35,618 nt of DNA from an uncultured Actinomycetes bacterium (GTDB taxonomy: Bacteria; Actinomycetota; Actinomycetes; Nanopelagicales; Nanopelagicaceae), in contig CALBFE010000026.1 in assembly GCA_937888825.1 (NCBI GenBank), forward strand, positions 1 through 35,618. Reading direction: 5' to 3'. Positions 23,436 to 33,936 of the stretch are shown one piece after another. The notes beneath the pieces were generated by a model. It saw nothing but the letters and a program-made list of their open reading frames with translations, ran no database searches and had not been told where the DNA came from. The translations under genes were made by a program, and so were the position numbers. Numbering within the stretch: the stretch's first letter is position 1; each line of letters begins with the position of its first letter.

Positions 23436-25709
23436 CTACTTGAGCAGTTGCAATAAACGCGAAGCAACCTCATTGGCCCGCTCATCACTTAAGGGGCCTC
23501 CCGTAAGTTCGGTCACATATAAAGTATCGATAGCTTCGGCTCCAAGGGTCGTAACAATTGCCGACCTAATATCGACCTTGGATTGTGTTATTCCAGCACC
23601 AATTCTAAAAAGCAATCCTGGCCTATCGTGACTTCGCACTTCAATAATCGTTGCATCGGTTGCCCCATCATTAAAGATTTCAACAATAGGATCTGGCACT
23701 GGAATTGATGGAATGGATGCATAGGCCTGTGCTCGTGCAATTAATCTATCCTCAATATGGGATGCATCATTGAATGCCTTTTCAATTTCATTGCGTAAGT
23801 TCTGCGCTGTCACAGCTGGCGCATGAGGTTCGGGAGTAACAATCCACTTCATTACCGCTGATGCGCCATGTGTCTTAGTTCTAGCAGAGCGAACATCCAA
23901 GCGAGACGTATTAATTACTCCAGCAACCAAAGAAAGTAGACCTGGTTTATCAGGGGAAATAATCTCAATCGAATAACCATTTTCACGTTGCTCCAGATTG
24001 ACTTGCAGCACACCGCTCTCAGCCACCTTCAACTGCTCTGGAGTTATCTCAGGTTGCGCAGCAAAAACGTTAGAGCCAGACATTGCCTTCTTAACACGTT
24101 TTACTAAATCAGAGACCAACGTGGCTTTCCAATCACTCCAGCCGGCGCTTCCTGTGGCCTCACCATCTGCAATGCTGAGCGCATGTAATAGTTCTAGAGT
24201 TGTTAAATCCGGGATTACCGCAAGGATTGATTGAATAGTTGCAGGATCATCTAGATCACGTCTTGTTGCCGTGGCAGATAAAAGTAAGTGGTGTTTTACG
24301 AGAGTCTTTATTACTTCCACATCCTCAGATGGAAAACCAATTCTTCGAGCCAATGGTTCAATTAATCGCTCTCCCCTGATTGAGTGATCTTCCACATCAC
24401 CTTTACCGATATCGTGGAAAAGAGCAGCGAAGAGAAGTAAATCCGGGCGGTGGACTTTTCGTGTTAGGGATGCTGCATGAACTGCCGTTTCAACCATATG
24501 TCTATCAACTGTATGGCGGTGCAAAGCATTTCTCTGTGGCAAAGAGCGCAATGCACGCCATTCTGGAATCCAGTGAAAAATAATCTCTTCTTGATCAAGG
24601 GCCTCAAAGATAGAAACCATTGATTCACCTGCACCAATAAGTGAGATCAAGTGTTCACGAGCTTCGCGAGGCCAAGGATTAGGAAGCAAGCCTTTGCCCT
24701 CATTAAGTGAGGCCGATAGAAGTGAATAGGACTCTAAAGAGATAGGCAGACCTAGCTGTGCCGCAGTTGCCGCTGCGCGAAGTCCTAACATCGGATCGCT
24801 CTGTAAATCAGTAAGTGGATTTATGACAATCTCTTTTTGGGAAACATTGAGATTCTTAGCAACGATATCTGTTCGCGGTTTGCGCAGGAATCGGCCAAAA
24901 CCATCTTTGACTTTTTGATCCAATTGGTGCCAAATAAATTCAAGTAAATAGTCAACTGATCGTGCCGCTTGCGCCACATCACTCATCAGCACATCAGCAT
25001 CGACGTATCCCAGCTCAAGTGCGACTGCATCTTGTTCCTGAAATAGTAATCTGTCTTTATTGCGTCCACTTGTTTGATGCAAAGTTTCTCGAACATCATT
25101 GAGCTTTGACTCAGCCCAGCTAATTCGCTCAAGCGGAACTGTGGTTGCACCTGATACTGAAATAGCACGCAAGGCATTTATATCCCTCAATCCTCCGCGT
25201 GCTTCTTTCACATCAGGTTCAAGCAGATAGGCCAACTCTCCTGCACGCTCATGTCGCTGCTCTAAAGATTTCTTAAGTTCGGGTAAACGATTACGAGCAT
25301 GCTTGCGCCACGAATCTAAGCTATCGCTTTGAACTGAAACAACTAAATCCGCATCACCTGCAATGAGACGAATATCTAGGAGCCCTAAGGCAACTTTCAA
25401 ATCACTTTCAGCTGCATCACGAGTTTCTGTACGGGTTCTCACGGAATGATCAACACTCTTGCTATCCCAAAGAGGATAAAGAAGATTATTTACGAACTCG
25501 CTCAAAGCGTTTTGTGAAAACTGGCCCTGATGCAAAATAACAATATCTAAATCTGAGCCTGGAGAAAGCTCTCCGCGGCCATAGCCACCCACAGCAGCTA
25601 CTGCTAGGCCCTTATTATTTTTTCCTGCTTTTTCTAAAGCTACATTAAAAAGCGAGAGAAGGAAGCGATCGCTCTCGTTCGATCGCTCCCTTCGCTCACG
25701 TGTACTCAT
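23436..25709 (-). CDS. glnD: PII uridylyl/adenylyltransferase GlnD
   Basis: Modifies and demodifies PII in response to glutamine. The 757-residue product has the nucleotidyltransferase motif GGYGRGELSPGSDLD (41-55), an HD-domain metal site HDIGKGD near the middle, and two C-terminal ACT domains (EIISPDKPGLLSLVAG and EVRSHDRPGLLFRIGAG). It is shorter than the roughly 890 residues of the E. coli enzyme, as usual in actinobacteria, where GlnD acts as an adenylyltransferase. It follows glnB by 9 bases. The ATG has no Shine-Dalgarno site; TAAGAT, which includes the glnB stop, ends 6 bases before it. Confidence 0.96.
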   Translation of the reverse strand: MSTRERRERSNESDRFLLSLFNVALEKAGKNNKGLAVAAVGGYGRGELSPGSDLDIVILHQGQFSQNALSEFVNNLLYPLWDSKSVDHSVRTRTETRDAAESDLKVALGLLDIRLIAGDADLVVSVQSDSLDSWRKHARNRLPELKKSLEQRHERAGELAYLLEPDVKEARGGLRDINALRAISVSGATTVPLERISWAESKLNDVRETLHQTSGRNKDRLLFQEQDAVALELGYVDADVLMSDVAQAARSVDYLLEFIWHQLDQKVKDGFGRFLRKPRTDIVAKNLNVSQKEIVINPLTDLQSDPMLGLRAAATAAQLGLPISLESYSLLSASLNEGKGLLPNPWPREAREHLISLIGAGESMVSIFEALDQEEIIFHWIPEWRALRSLPQRNALHRHTVDRHMVETAVHAASLTRKVHRPDLLLFAALFHDIGKGDVEDHSIRGERLIEPLARRIGFPSEDVEVIKTLVKHHLLLSATATRRDLDDPATIQSILAVIPDLTTLELLHALSIADGEATGSAGWSDWKATLVSDLVKRVKKAMSGSNVFAAQPEITPEQLKVAESGVLQVNLEQRENGYSIEIISPDKPGLLSLVAGVINTSRLDVRSARTKTHGASAVMKWIVTPEPHAPAVTAQNLRNEIEKAFNDASHIEDRLIARAQAYASIPSIPVPDPIVEIFNDGATDATIIEVRSHDRPGLLFRIGAGITQSKVDIRSAIVTTLGAEAIDTLYVTELTGGPLSDERANEVASRLLQLLK

Positions 25710-25718
25710 GTAGGTATC

Positions 25719-27358
<1,640 letters not shown>

Positions 27359-27459
27359 ATTTTCATCTGCTTTCGAGATTGATTGAAGAAAGATTCTCGC
27401 CTTTGAGATGGGTATACCTTCTCTAGCCCCAGTTACGAGCGATGATGTGAACTATTGCG

Positions 27460-27480
27460 GGGGCGTGACAATTTCGCCCC
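27460..27480 (-). terminator. GC-rich hairpin downstream of ftsY
   Basis: GGGGCG (27460-27465) and CGCCCC (27475-27480) pair around a 9-base loop. It lies 16 bases after the ftsY stop. There is no T run on either side, so termination is uncertain, and it may form part of the amtB control region. Confidence 0.4.
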
Positions 27481-27483
27481 TGT

Positions 27484-27499
27484 GTTACGTCTAGGTTAC
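27484..27499 (-). promoter_or_regulatory. Candidate GlnR-type binding site before the amtB operon
   Basis: On the minus strand GTAAC-n6-GTAAC, close to the actinobacterial GlnR box (gTnAc-n6-GaAAc). Related pentamers GTCAC (27465-27469) and GTAAC (27432-27436) occur in the same gap but not at the canonical spacing. The box overlaps the ftsY stop and is about 126 bases from the amtB ATG. No clear -35/-10 pair is visible; GTATAC at 27412-27417 is a possible -10. Confidence 0.45.
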
Positions 27500-28332
27500 G
27501 AAAGCAGCCCTTGGATATAGCTCTGGGCATCGAAGTGGGCAAAATCAGCCTCAGACTCCCCTGTGCCGATCCACTTGATAGGGATGTCGAGTTCTTTCTC
27601 AATCGCTAGCGCAACACCACCTCTGGCACTTCCATCAATCTTGGTCAAGATAATTCCAGTGACTTTTACTGCTTCGGTAAATATCTTGGCCTGCTGCAAA
27701 CCATTTTGTCCAGTAGTCGCATCAATTACTAATAGCACTTCGTTGATTGGGAAGACCTTCTCAACTACTCGCTTAACTTTTTCAAGCTCTGCCATCAAAT
27801 CATTTTTATTATGTAATCGCCCCGCTGTGTCAATGATTAAAAAATCAGCTTTGCTCTCTTGTGCCCTCTTAGCGCCATCAAATGCAACTGACGCTGGATC
27901 ACCATTGGCTTTACCTGAAACGACCTCAACGCCAATTCGATCTCCCCAGGTTTGTAACTGCTCAACTGCTGCAGCACGAAAGGTATCTCCCGCTGCCATT
28001 ACAACTTTTTTTCCACCGCTCTTTAGCTGAGCGGCTAGCTTTGCAACACTTGTTGTCTTACCTGTTCCATTAACACCAACAACCATGATCACAGTCGTTT
28101 CTTGACCCAGTAGAGCACCACGATCTTTAGTAGAAAGATGAGTGGATAAAATCTGAGACAAAGCTTCTTGGGCGTTCTCACTCTTAACCTTACGGGCTTG
28201 TTCTAAGAACTCTTTGGTCAATGATGGACCTAAGTCAGATAGAAGCAGTTCCTCTTCTAATTCTTTCCAATCAGCAGGTGCAAACCCATTTGTCCCTCTG
28301 ACTTTGGCGATGAACTTGCTAAATAAACCCAT
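27496..28332 (-). CDS. ftsY: Signal recognition particle receptor FtsY
   Basis: SRP receptor GTPase at the membrane. The 278-residue product consists of only a short N-terminal helix (MGLFSKFIAKVRG), the N domain and the G domain with GVNGTGKTT, DTFRAAAVEQL, DTAGRLHNK and TKIDGSARGG. The long acidic A domain of many FtsY proteins is missing, so the amphipathic first helix must anchor it. It starts 13 bases after the smc stop without an evident Shine-Dalgarno site. Confidence 0.96.
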   Translation of the reverse strand: MGLFSKFIAKVRGTNGFAPADWKELEEELLLSDLGPSLTKEFLEQARKVKSENAQEALSQILSTHLSTKDRGALLGQETTVIMVVGVNGTGKTTSVAKLAAQLKSGGKKVVMAAGDTFRAAAVEQLQTWGDRIGVEVVSGKANGDPASVAFDGAKRAQESKADFLIIDTAGRLHNKNDLMAELEKVKRVVEKVFPINEVLLVIDATTGQNGLQQAKIFTEAVKVTGIILTKIDGSARGGVALAIEKELDIPIKWIGTGESEADFAHFDAQSYIQGLLS

Positions 28333-28345
28333 AAGAAAGCTTTAC

Positions 28346-31300
28346 TTAACTTGCGTCAGATTCGCGCAAACGCTGAGAAATTACTTCAGAGACGCCATCG
28401 CCACGCATAGTTATGCCATACAAAGCATCGGCGATCTCCATGGTGCGCTTTTGGTGCGTAATGATAATCAGCTGAGAAGTTGCGCGAAGCTCTTCGAAAA
28501 TAACTAGTAATCGGCCAAGGTTGACGTCATCAAGGGCCGCTTCAACCTCATCAAGCACATAGAAGGGACTAGGACGTGCTTTAAAGATTGCAACTAACAT
28601 GGCAACGGCAGTCAATGATTTTTCTCCACCTGAAAGTAGGGATAAACGCTTAATGCGCTTTCCAGGTGGACGGGCTTCAACATCAACACCACTTGTTAAT
28701 GGATTATCAGGATCGGTCAAAATCAAGCGGCCATCACCACCAGGAAATAGTCGAGAGAAGATATCTTCAAAATGCGTTGCCGTTGCCTCAAAGGCTTCCA
28801 TAAAGATTGACTGAACACGATCATCAACTTCTTTGATGATGTCGAGCAAGTCTTTCTTCGTATTCTTCAAATCCTCTAATTGTTCAGCCAAGAACTTCAA
28901 TCGCTCTTCAAGGGAAGAGAACTCTTCAAGGGCCAGAGGATTAATCTTGCCTAGCAAAGTGAGTGAGCGCTCAGCTGAGGCAAAGCGCTTTTCCTGTTGA
29001 TCACGGCGATATGGGATGAGCTCGGTTGTGATGATTTCCCCATTTTCATTTTCAAAGAACGTTGGAACATCTTTGTCAGGACCGTATTCAGCAACTAGAA
29101 CCTGAGTGTCGATTCCAAACTCTTCCATCGTCTTGTTCTCAAGAGTTTCAATACGCATGCGCTGTTCTGCACGGGCAATTTCATCTTTATGAACACTAGA
29201 AGTGAGCTGTTCAAGTTCAGAAGTTAATTCACGGCCACGTGTGCGAACGGTGAGAGTTTCACCATCCCTAGCAGTTCGTGATCCTTCTAAACGCGCGCGC
29301 TCTGTTGCAGCTTTAGCAATTGAGCGTTCGATATGGATAAGAACCTCATAAGCAGATTCAGCAATAGCTTGAGATATCACTGCCGCGCGTGCTCGTGCAC
29401 CTCGACGAACAATGGCACGCTCTGATGCTTCACGTTCATTGCGTGCTGAATCTTCAAGGGCCTTAGCGCGTGCAGCTACTGAATCAACACGCTCTTCGAT
29501 TGTACGGACAGCTAAGCGTGCTTCAACTTCAGTTGTGCGAGCAAGTGAAACAGCGTTGCGTAAGTTTTCAGTGAATGTGTGATCAGGTTCTGCAACTACA
29601 CCTTGTTGATGCAGTTGATTCTGTGCAATTACAAGCTCGCCCTCATCGCGGCTTTTAGCCGAACTTGCTTCTTGAATAGAGGTATTGAGTCGCTCAACTT
29701 CAGCTAAAGCTGACTTCATATCTTGTCCAGAAACGGCTAGCTGCTCAGTAATTGAAGCAATACGTGCATCAGATTCGTTGAGCTTTGAGAGGGCAACATC
29801 AAATGAACTTTGACGATCGGCAACCTCAGTAGTTGCAGTTACAATCTCAAACTTTAAGCGATCGCAGGTGTGAGTGATCTCAGTGAGCTTGACTTCAAGG
29901 CTTTCAATGAGAGCCTTAATTTCAATAAGAGATGTTGAAGACTTAGAACCACCACGTGCACGAGCCTTAGTGATCACATCGCCATCACGCGTCACAACTG
30001 TCACTGATGGGTGGGAGCGAAGAATCGCTTCAGCATCACGAGCATTTTCAGCAACAACTGTTGAAGCAAGTAGGGATGAAATCAGATCACCAATTGAATG
30101 TGAGCGAATATGGGATGAGAGCGCATTTAATCCGGAAGGAATATTTGAATTTCCACTATTGCCGGCCTCATATACCAAGACATCGGCCTGGCCTAGATTT
30201 TGATCACGGAGAGTTGTTAGTGCTGTTACTGCTGAAGATAAATCTTGAACAACAATTGCATCAGCCAAAGTTCCAAGGGCTGCAGCAGCTGCTGATTCCC
30301 ATCCATTATCGATTTCAATGAGTGAGGCAACAGAGCCCAGGATGTGAACACCACGTGAATCGCGCATAAGGGCAGATGCACCATCGCGGTTTTGCGATGT
30401 CAATTTCATTGCTTCTAACTTGGCTTCAACGGCATTTCGCTCACGATCTGCCGCACGCTCAGAATCAACTAGTGCACCTAGCTTTGCCTGAGAGGCACCG
30501 AGTACAAACTTGGCAGTTTCAAATGCAGAATCAAGACCTAGTTCACCAGAATCAGCACTAGCAATTTCAAGTTCAAAGGATGCATATTCGCGTGATGCGC
30601 TATCAACGCGGTGTTGGGCATCATCACGGGCTTTAGTCAGACGTGCGATTTCCTCTGCGATTGCTTCAAGGCGGGCCTGAAGTGATTTGATATGGCCCTC
30701 TTGGCGCGCAGTTCCTTCACGGGCATCTGCGATAGCGCGCATTGCTGCAGCGATTTTATCTTCATCCATTTTCAATGCTTGTTCGGCAGTAGCAAGTGCA
30801 GTTGTCGCAGCAGCTAAGGCAGTACGGGAATTATTAATGTTAGTTCGTAGATCATTTTCCTCATTGCGCAGGACCTGTGCTTCTTTTTCTAGCGCTTCTG
30901 GGTCGCGACCAGCTGAGCGTGCCTCCTCTGCTTCTTCATTGAGAAAGCGTGAGCGCTCTTGTGCAAGGCTTTGTGTTCCACGAAATTTTTCACGTAGAGA
31001 ATTTAATTGGTAGTAAGTCTCTTGTGCTTGAACAAGTAATGGAGATTCAACTGCCGATTGGGCGTCGAGTACTTCTTCGCGAGAACGAATTGCTTCAAGC
31101 TCTCTATCGACTTCGGCGCGCTTTTGACGCAAAGCAGTTTCATCGGCGACCTCAGCATCTAAGGTTCGTGACATTGAAATAAAATCATCTGCAAACAAAC
31201 GCAGCTTTGCATCGCGTAAATCTGCCTGAATAGTTGCCGCCTTCTTGGCAACTTCTGCCTGCTTACCCAGTGGGCGAAGTTGGCGACGTAGCTCAACAGT

Positions 31301-31882
31301 TAAATCCTGAACACGTGCCATGTTGGCTTGCATTGAATCAAGTTTGCGTAGAGCTTTTTCTTTACGCTTGCGGTGCTTAAGAACACCCGCTGCTTCTTCA
31401 ATAAATCCACGGCGCTCTTCTGGTGTAGCCATCAATATTGCATCTAGTTGGCCTTGACCAACAATGACGTGCATTTCGCGGCCAATACCTGAGTCGCTGA
31501 GTAGTTCTTGAATATCAAGTAAACGAGATGCTTCACCATTGATTTGATATTCAGATTGACCATTGCGGAAAAGAATGCGAGAAATAGTTACTTCGGTGTA
31601 GTCGATTGGCAGTGCGCCATCAGTGTTATCGATTGTGAGTGAAACTTCTGCGCGACCAAGTGGTGCACGTCCGCTTGTTCCAGCGAAAATAACATCTTCC
31701 ATCTTGCCGCCGCGAAGGGATTTTGCACCCTGTTCACCCATAACCCAGGTGAGGGCATCAACAACGTTACTTTTACCTGAACCGTTTGGACCAACAACGC
31801 ATGTAATACCTGGCTCAAGACGCAATGTGGTGCTTGAAGCAAAGGACTTAAAGCCCTTGAGGGTCATGCTCTTGAGATACAC
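28346..31882 (-). CDS. smc: Chromosome segregation ATPase SMC
   Basis: A 1178-residue SMC protein, full length. Walker A GPNGSGKSN is at 31-39, a long coiled coil follows to about 480, the hinge covers about 490-650, the second coiled coil to about 1000, and the C-terminal head has the signature LSLLSGGEKS and Walker B YVLDEVEAALDD. With ScpA and ScpB, encoded elsewhere, it forms the condensin that organises the origin region. The start is GTG at 31882; TAGGTT ends 6 bases before it and no Shine-Dalgarno site is seen. In mycobacteria fpg lies between rnc and smc; here only 40 bases remain. Confidence 0.97.
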   Translation of the reverse strand: MYLKSMTLKGFKSFASSTTLRLEPGITCVVGPNGSGKSNVVDALTWVMGEQGAKSLRGGKMEDVIFAGTSGRAPLGRAEVSLTIDNTDGALPIDYTEVTISRILFRNGQSEYQINGEASRLLDIQELLSDSGIGREMHVIVGQGQLDAILMATPEERRGFIEEAAGVLKHRKRKEKALRKLDSMQANMARVQDLTVELRRQLRPLGKQAEVAKKAATIQADLRDAKLRLFADDFISMSRTLDAEVADETALRQKRAEVDRELEAIRSREEVLDAQSAVESPLLVQAQETYYQLNSLREKFRGTQSLAQERSRFLNEEAEEARSAGRDPEALEKEAQVLRNEENDLRTNINNSRTALAAATTALATAEQALKMDEDKIAAAMRAIADAREGTARQEGHIKSLQARLEAIAEEIARLTKARDDAQHRVDSASREYASFELEIASADSGELGLDSAFETAKFVLGASQAKLGALVDSERAADRERNAVEAKLEAMKLTSQNRDGASALMRDSRGVHILGSVASLIEIDNGWESAAAAALGTLADAIVVQDLSSAVTALTTLRDQNLGQADVLVYEAGNSGNSNIPSGLNALSSHIRSHSIGDLISSLLASTVVAENARDAEAILRSHPSVTVVTRDGDVITKARARGGSKSSTSLIEIKALIESLEVKLTEITHTCDRLKFEIVTATTEVADRQSSFDVALSKLNESDARIASITEQLAVSGQDMKSALAEVERLNTSIQEASSAKSRDEGELVIAQNQLHQQGVVAEPDHTFTENLRNAVSLARTTEVEARLAVRTIEERVDSVAARAKALEDSARNEREASERAIVRRGARARAAVISQAIAESAYEVLIHIERSIAKAATERARLEGSRTARDGETLTVRTRGRELTSELEQLTSSVHKDEIARAEQRMRIETLENKTMEEFGIDTQVLVAEYGPDKDVPTFFENENGEIITTELIPYRRDQQEKRFASAERSLTLLGKINPLALEEFSSLEERLKFLAEQLEDLKNTKKDLLDIIKEVDDRVQSIFMEAFEATATHFEDIFSRLFPGGDGRLILTDPDNPLTSGVDVEARPPGKRIKRLSLLSGGEKSLTAVAMLVAIFKARPSPFYVLDEVEAALDDVNLGRLLVIFEELRATSQLIIITHQKRTMEIADALYGITMRGDGVSEVISQRLRESDAS

Positions 31883-31888
31883 GCGGTA

Positions 31889-31894
31889 AACCTA
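31889..31894 (-). promoter_or_regulatory. -10 element of smc, leaderless geometry
   Basis: TAGGTT on the minus strand ends 6 bases before the GTG at 31882, within the 40-base gap after rnc. It supports GTG as the start of a leaderless smc transcript. Confidence 0.45.
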
Positions 31895-31922
31895 TCGCGC
31901 CGCGTGCTTGTTTTTGGCGATA

Positions 31923-32615
31923 TTACTGCTCGGGCAGCTCAGTTTTTAGAGTTTCATATGCAATTCGGGCAGCTACTTGCTCAGCCTCTCGCTTGCTTTT
32001 TCCGGTTCCCACCGCCACAGCGTTTCCAGCAACCATTGCCGTAGCCGTGAAATCTTTATCGTGATCTGGGCCTTGTTCAGTAACAACGTATTCCGGTGCA
32101 CCTTTTCCAAGGCTAGCCGCTAACTCTTGAAGGGCTGTTTTGCCATCTAAGCCAGCTCCACGTGCAACGGCTGAATCCATTGTTGATGCAATCAATCTGC
32201 GCACAATTTCCGTACATTTTTCAAAGCCACATTGAAGATAAACAGCTCCGATTAATGCTTCTAGGGCATCGGCAAGTAATGAGTTTTTATCGCGCCCATT
32301 TGTAACTTCTTCACCTTTACCCAGGCGAATATATTGACCAAGTTCTAATGTGCGCGCAATATCTGCGAGCGCACGCATGTTAACTACACCCGAGCGTAGC
32401 GGTGATAAACGTGATTCATCTAAATCTGGATAACGCTTATAGAGTTCCTCGGTAACAATTAACCCGAGAACTGAATCCCCAAGAAATTCAAGACGCTCGT
32501 TAGTTTCTTTACTCGCAGATTCATAAGCAAATGAGCGATGCGTAAAAGCTAACTCCAAAAGTGCGGGTTCAAGTTCAACCCCCAATGCTTTATTGAGCAT
32601 AGAACTAACGATCAA
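31923..32615 (-). CDS. rnc: Ribonuclease III
   Basis: Processes rRNA precursors and other double-stranded RNA. The 230-residue product has the catalytic signature ERLEFLGDSVLGL near residues 40-52, the second acidic cluster LLADALEALIGAVYL, and a C-terminal double-stranded RNA-binding domain (from TALQELAAS to KREAEQVAA). The TTG at 32615 overlaps the rpmF stop (TTGA) and follows AGAGG closely; the in-frame ATG at 32600 is the alternative. Order rpmF-rnc is the usual one. Confidence 0.95.
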   Translation of the reverse strand: MIVSSMLNKALGVELEPALLELAFTHRSFAYESASKETNERLEFLGDSVLGLIVTEELYKRYPDLDESRLSPLRSGVVNMRALADIARTLELGQYIRLGKGEEVTNGRDKNSLLADALEALIGAVYLQCGFEKCTEIVRRLIASTMDSAVARGAGLDGKTALQELAASLGKGAPEYVVTEQGPDHDKDFTATAMVAGNAVAVGTGKSKREAEQVAARIAYETLKTELPEQ

Positions 32616-32785
32616 ACCTCTAGAACTTGGCGGCGGTTATATGTACCGCATGTTGGACATGCTGTGTGTTGAAGCTTTGGAGATTGGCATTGTCCGCATG
32701 TTGCTAAAGAGGCAGCAGTTGTTTTCCACTGGCTACGGCGTGAGCGCGTCTTTGAACGCGACATTTTTCGCTTTGGTACTGGCAC
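32612..32785 (-). CDS. rpmF: 50S ribosomal protein bL32
   Basis: A 57-residue ribosomal protein. It starts PVPKRKMSRS, then a basic KTRSRRSQWK stretch, and has the zinc site as two CxxC pairs, CGQC and CPTC, followed by YNRRQVLEV at the C-terminus, all typical of the zinc-binding bL32. The start is GTG at 32785 with AGAGG 8 bases upstream; a 10-base palindrome GGTTCGAACC fills the space between. The stop overlaps the rnc TTG. The gene lies 91 bases after DUF177, its common partner. Confidence 0.95.
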   Translation of the reverse strand: MPVPKRKMSRSKTRSRRSQWKTTAASLATCGQCQSPKLQHTACPTCGTYNRRQVLEV

Positions 32786-32876
32786 GGTTCGAACCTCTTC
32801 TTATCTATTTCTAAAAGCAGCGGTGGCTGCAAGGGGTAAGTATCCCCCAAAAGGCCTAATTCTTGAAATCGGCCCC

Positions 32877-33443
32877 TTACTCCAGATCTAGCCCCTTCAA
32901 ACCCGCCCAACGGGCGTCAATAACCTCATGAGCGTGATCTCCAGGAAGCTCGGCCCACTTGCCACCACATTCAGGGCACAGCCCTGGGCAATCATCACTA
33001 CACAGTGGATTAACCGGAAGATCTAAAACGATGGCATCACGAATAGGTGGCTCTAAATCCATAATGTCACCATCCATCATCAGCTCATCATCTTCACCTA
33101 AATCATCTTCGTTATCAGCTTTTTTCTTCTTCTTTGGACGCTCTAACTTCTGGGCATAGTAATAAAGCTCTTGAACTTTTCGTTCGATTTCTACTTCTAC
33201 CGGATCAAGGCATCGGGTGCATTCACCTTTAGCAATGGCAAAGATTTCTGCAGTGAGCAAAATGCCTTCAGTCACCGATTCCAGGCGGGCATCAACTTCA
33301 ATTACTTCCCCAGCGGGAACGGATATGAGTTCGACTCCCACTTTTTCAAGGAGTTCAATATCGAGTTCGTATTCCTTCATCTCCCCTGCACGACGTGCAA
33401 GTTCATATGTATTTAACTTAAAAGGCTCCGGTAAGCGTGCCAC
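32877..33443 (-). CDS. DUF177 (YceD) family protein
   Basis: A 188-residue YceD-type protein, whose gene lies before rpmF in most bacteria; YceD has been linked to 23S rRNA accumulation. Four to six cysteines form zinc-like pairs: CTRC near 74-77, then CSDDC and CPEC with a typical LPVNPLC before them. A lysine run (KKKKK) followed by an acidic stretch near residues 103-125 is unusual and looks flexible. The start is GTG at 33443, five bases after the sepIVA stop, with no clear Shine-Dalgarno site. Confidence 0.9.
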   Translation of the reverse strand: MARLPEPFKLNTYELARRAGEMKEYELDIELLEKVGVELISVPAGEVIEVDARLESVTEGILLTAEIFAIAKGECTRCLDPVEVEIERKVQELYYYAQKLERPKKKKKADNEDDLGEDDELMMDGDIMDLEPPIRDAIVLDLPVNPLCSDDCPGLCPECGGKWAELPGDHAHEVIDARWAGLKGLDLE

Positions 33444-33448
33444 AGGTG

Positions 33449-33931
33449 TTAGTCCGCATCTGAGAGCTGGGACAGAACATCTTTATCATTTGCACCAGCT
33501 AAGCGTTCACGCCCACGTGCAACTGCATCTTGTGTCTTATTCAAAATTACTTCTAGAGTGGCCAAACGACCATCAATATATTCCTCGACCTCATGCTTTT
33601 CTTGTTCACCTAATGCGCGCGCTTCATCCAGAATCTTGCGCGCTTCATCACGTGCTATTTGAACAATAGAAGTTTGCTCAACCATTCTGGCTACATCTTC
33701 TCTAGCCATAGCAATCATCTGTTCGGCACTGATACGGCCTTCTTCAATTATCGCATCGCGAGCAGCGATAAGTTTTTGTGCAGATTCAAGATCGTTTGGA
33801 AGTGCTTCACGTGCCTCATCTAGCAGTTCTAGCATTTCACCGCGGTGGACAACACAGCTAGCAGAAAGTGGAACACCACGTGCTTCTTCAACCATAGTGA
33901 TTGCAGATGTTAACTTTTCAACTGAATCCAT
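33449..33931 (-). CDS. SepIVA-like DivIVA-family septation protein, short form
   Basis: A 160-residue, mainly coiled-coil protein. The segment EEARGVPLSASCVVHRGEML (about 15-34) and the C-terminal YIDGRLATLE...VARGRERL match the two ends of mycobacterial SepIVA, a DivIVA-domain protein needed for septation. The position between coaD-side genes and DUF177-rnc-smc also matches the mycobacterial gene (Rv2927c). It is far shorter than the roughly 245-residue mycobacterial protein, as the central coiled coil is reduced. Automated annotation may call it an ATP synthase subunit B-like protein. It starts 5 bases after the coaD stop with AAGGA upstream. Confidence 0.75.
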   Translation of the reverse strand: MDSVEKLTSAITMVEEARGVPLSASCVVHRGEMLELLDEAREALPNDLESAQKLIAARDAIIEEGRISAEQMIAMAREDVARMVEQTSIVQIARDEARKILDEARALGEQEKHEVEEYIDGRLATLEVILNKTQDAVARGRERLAGANDKDVLSQLSDAD

Positions 33932-33936
33932 AATCC

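Noticed and set aside
32781-32797. GGTTCGAACC resembles a tRNA T-arm loop
   Set aside because: No acceptor, D or anticodon arms can be placed around it, and it lies within the rpmF translation start.
32704-32910. 68-codon minus-strand frame across the DUF177-rpmF gap
   Set aside because: It is an alternative frame over rpmF, whose conserved bL32 sequence is clear.
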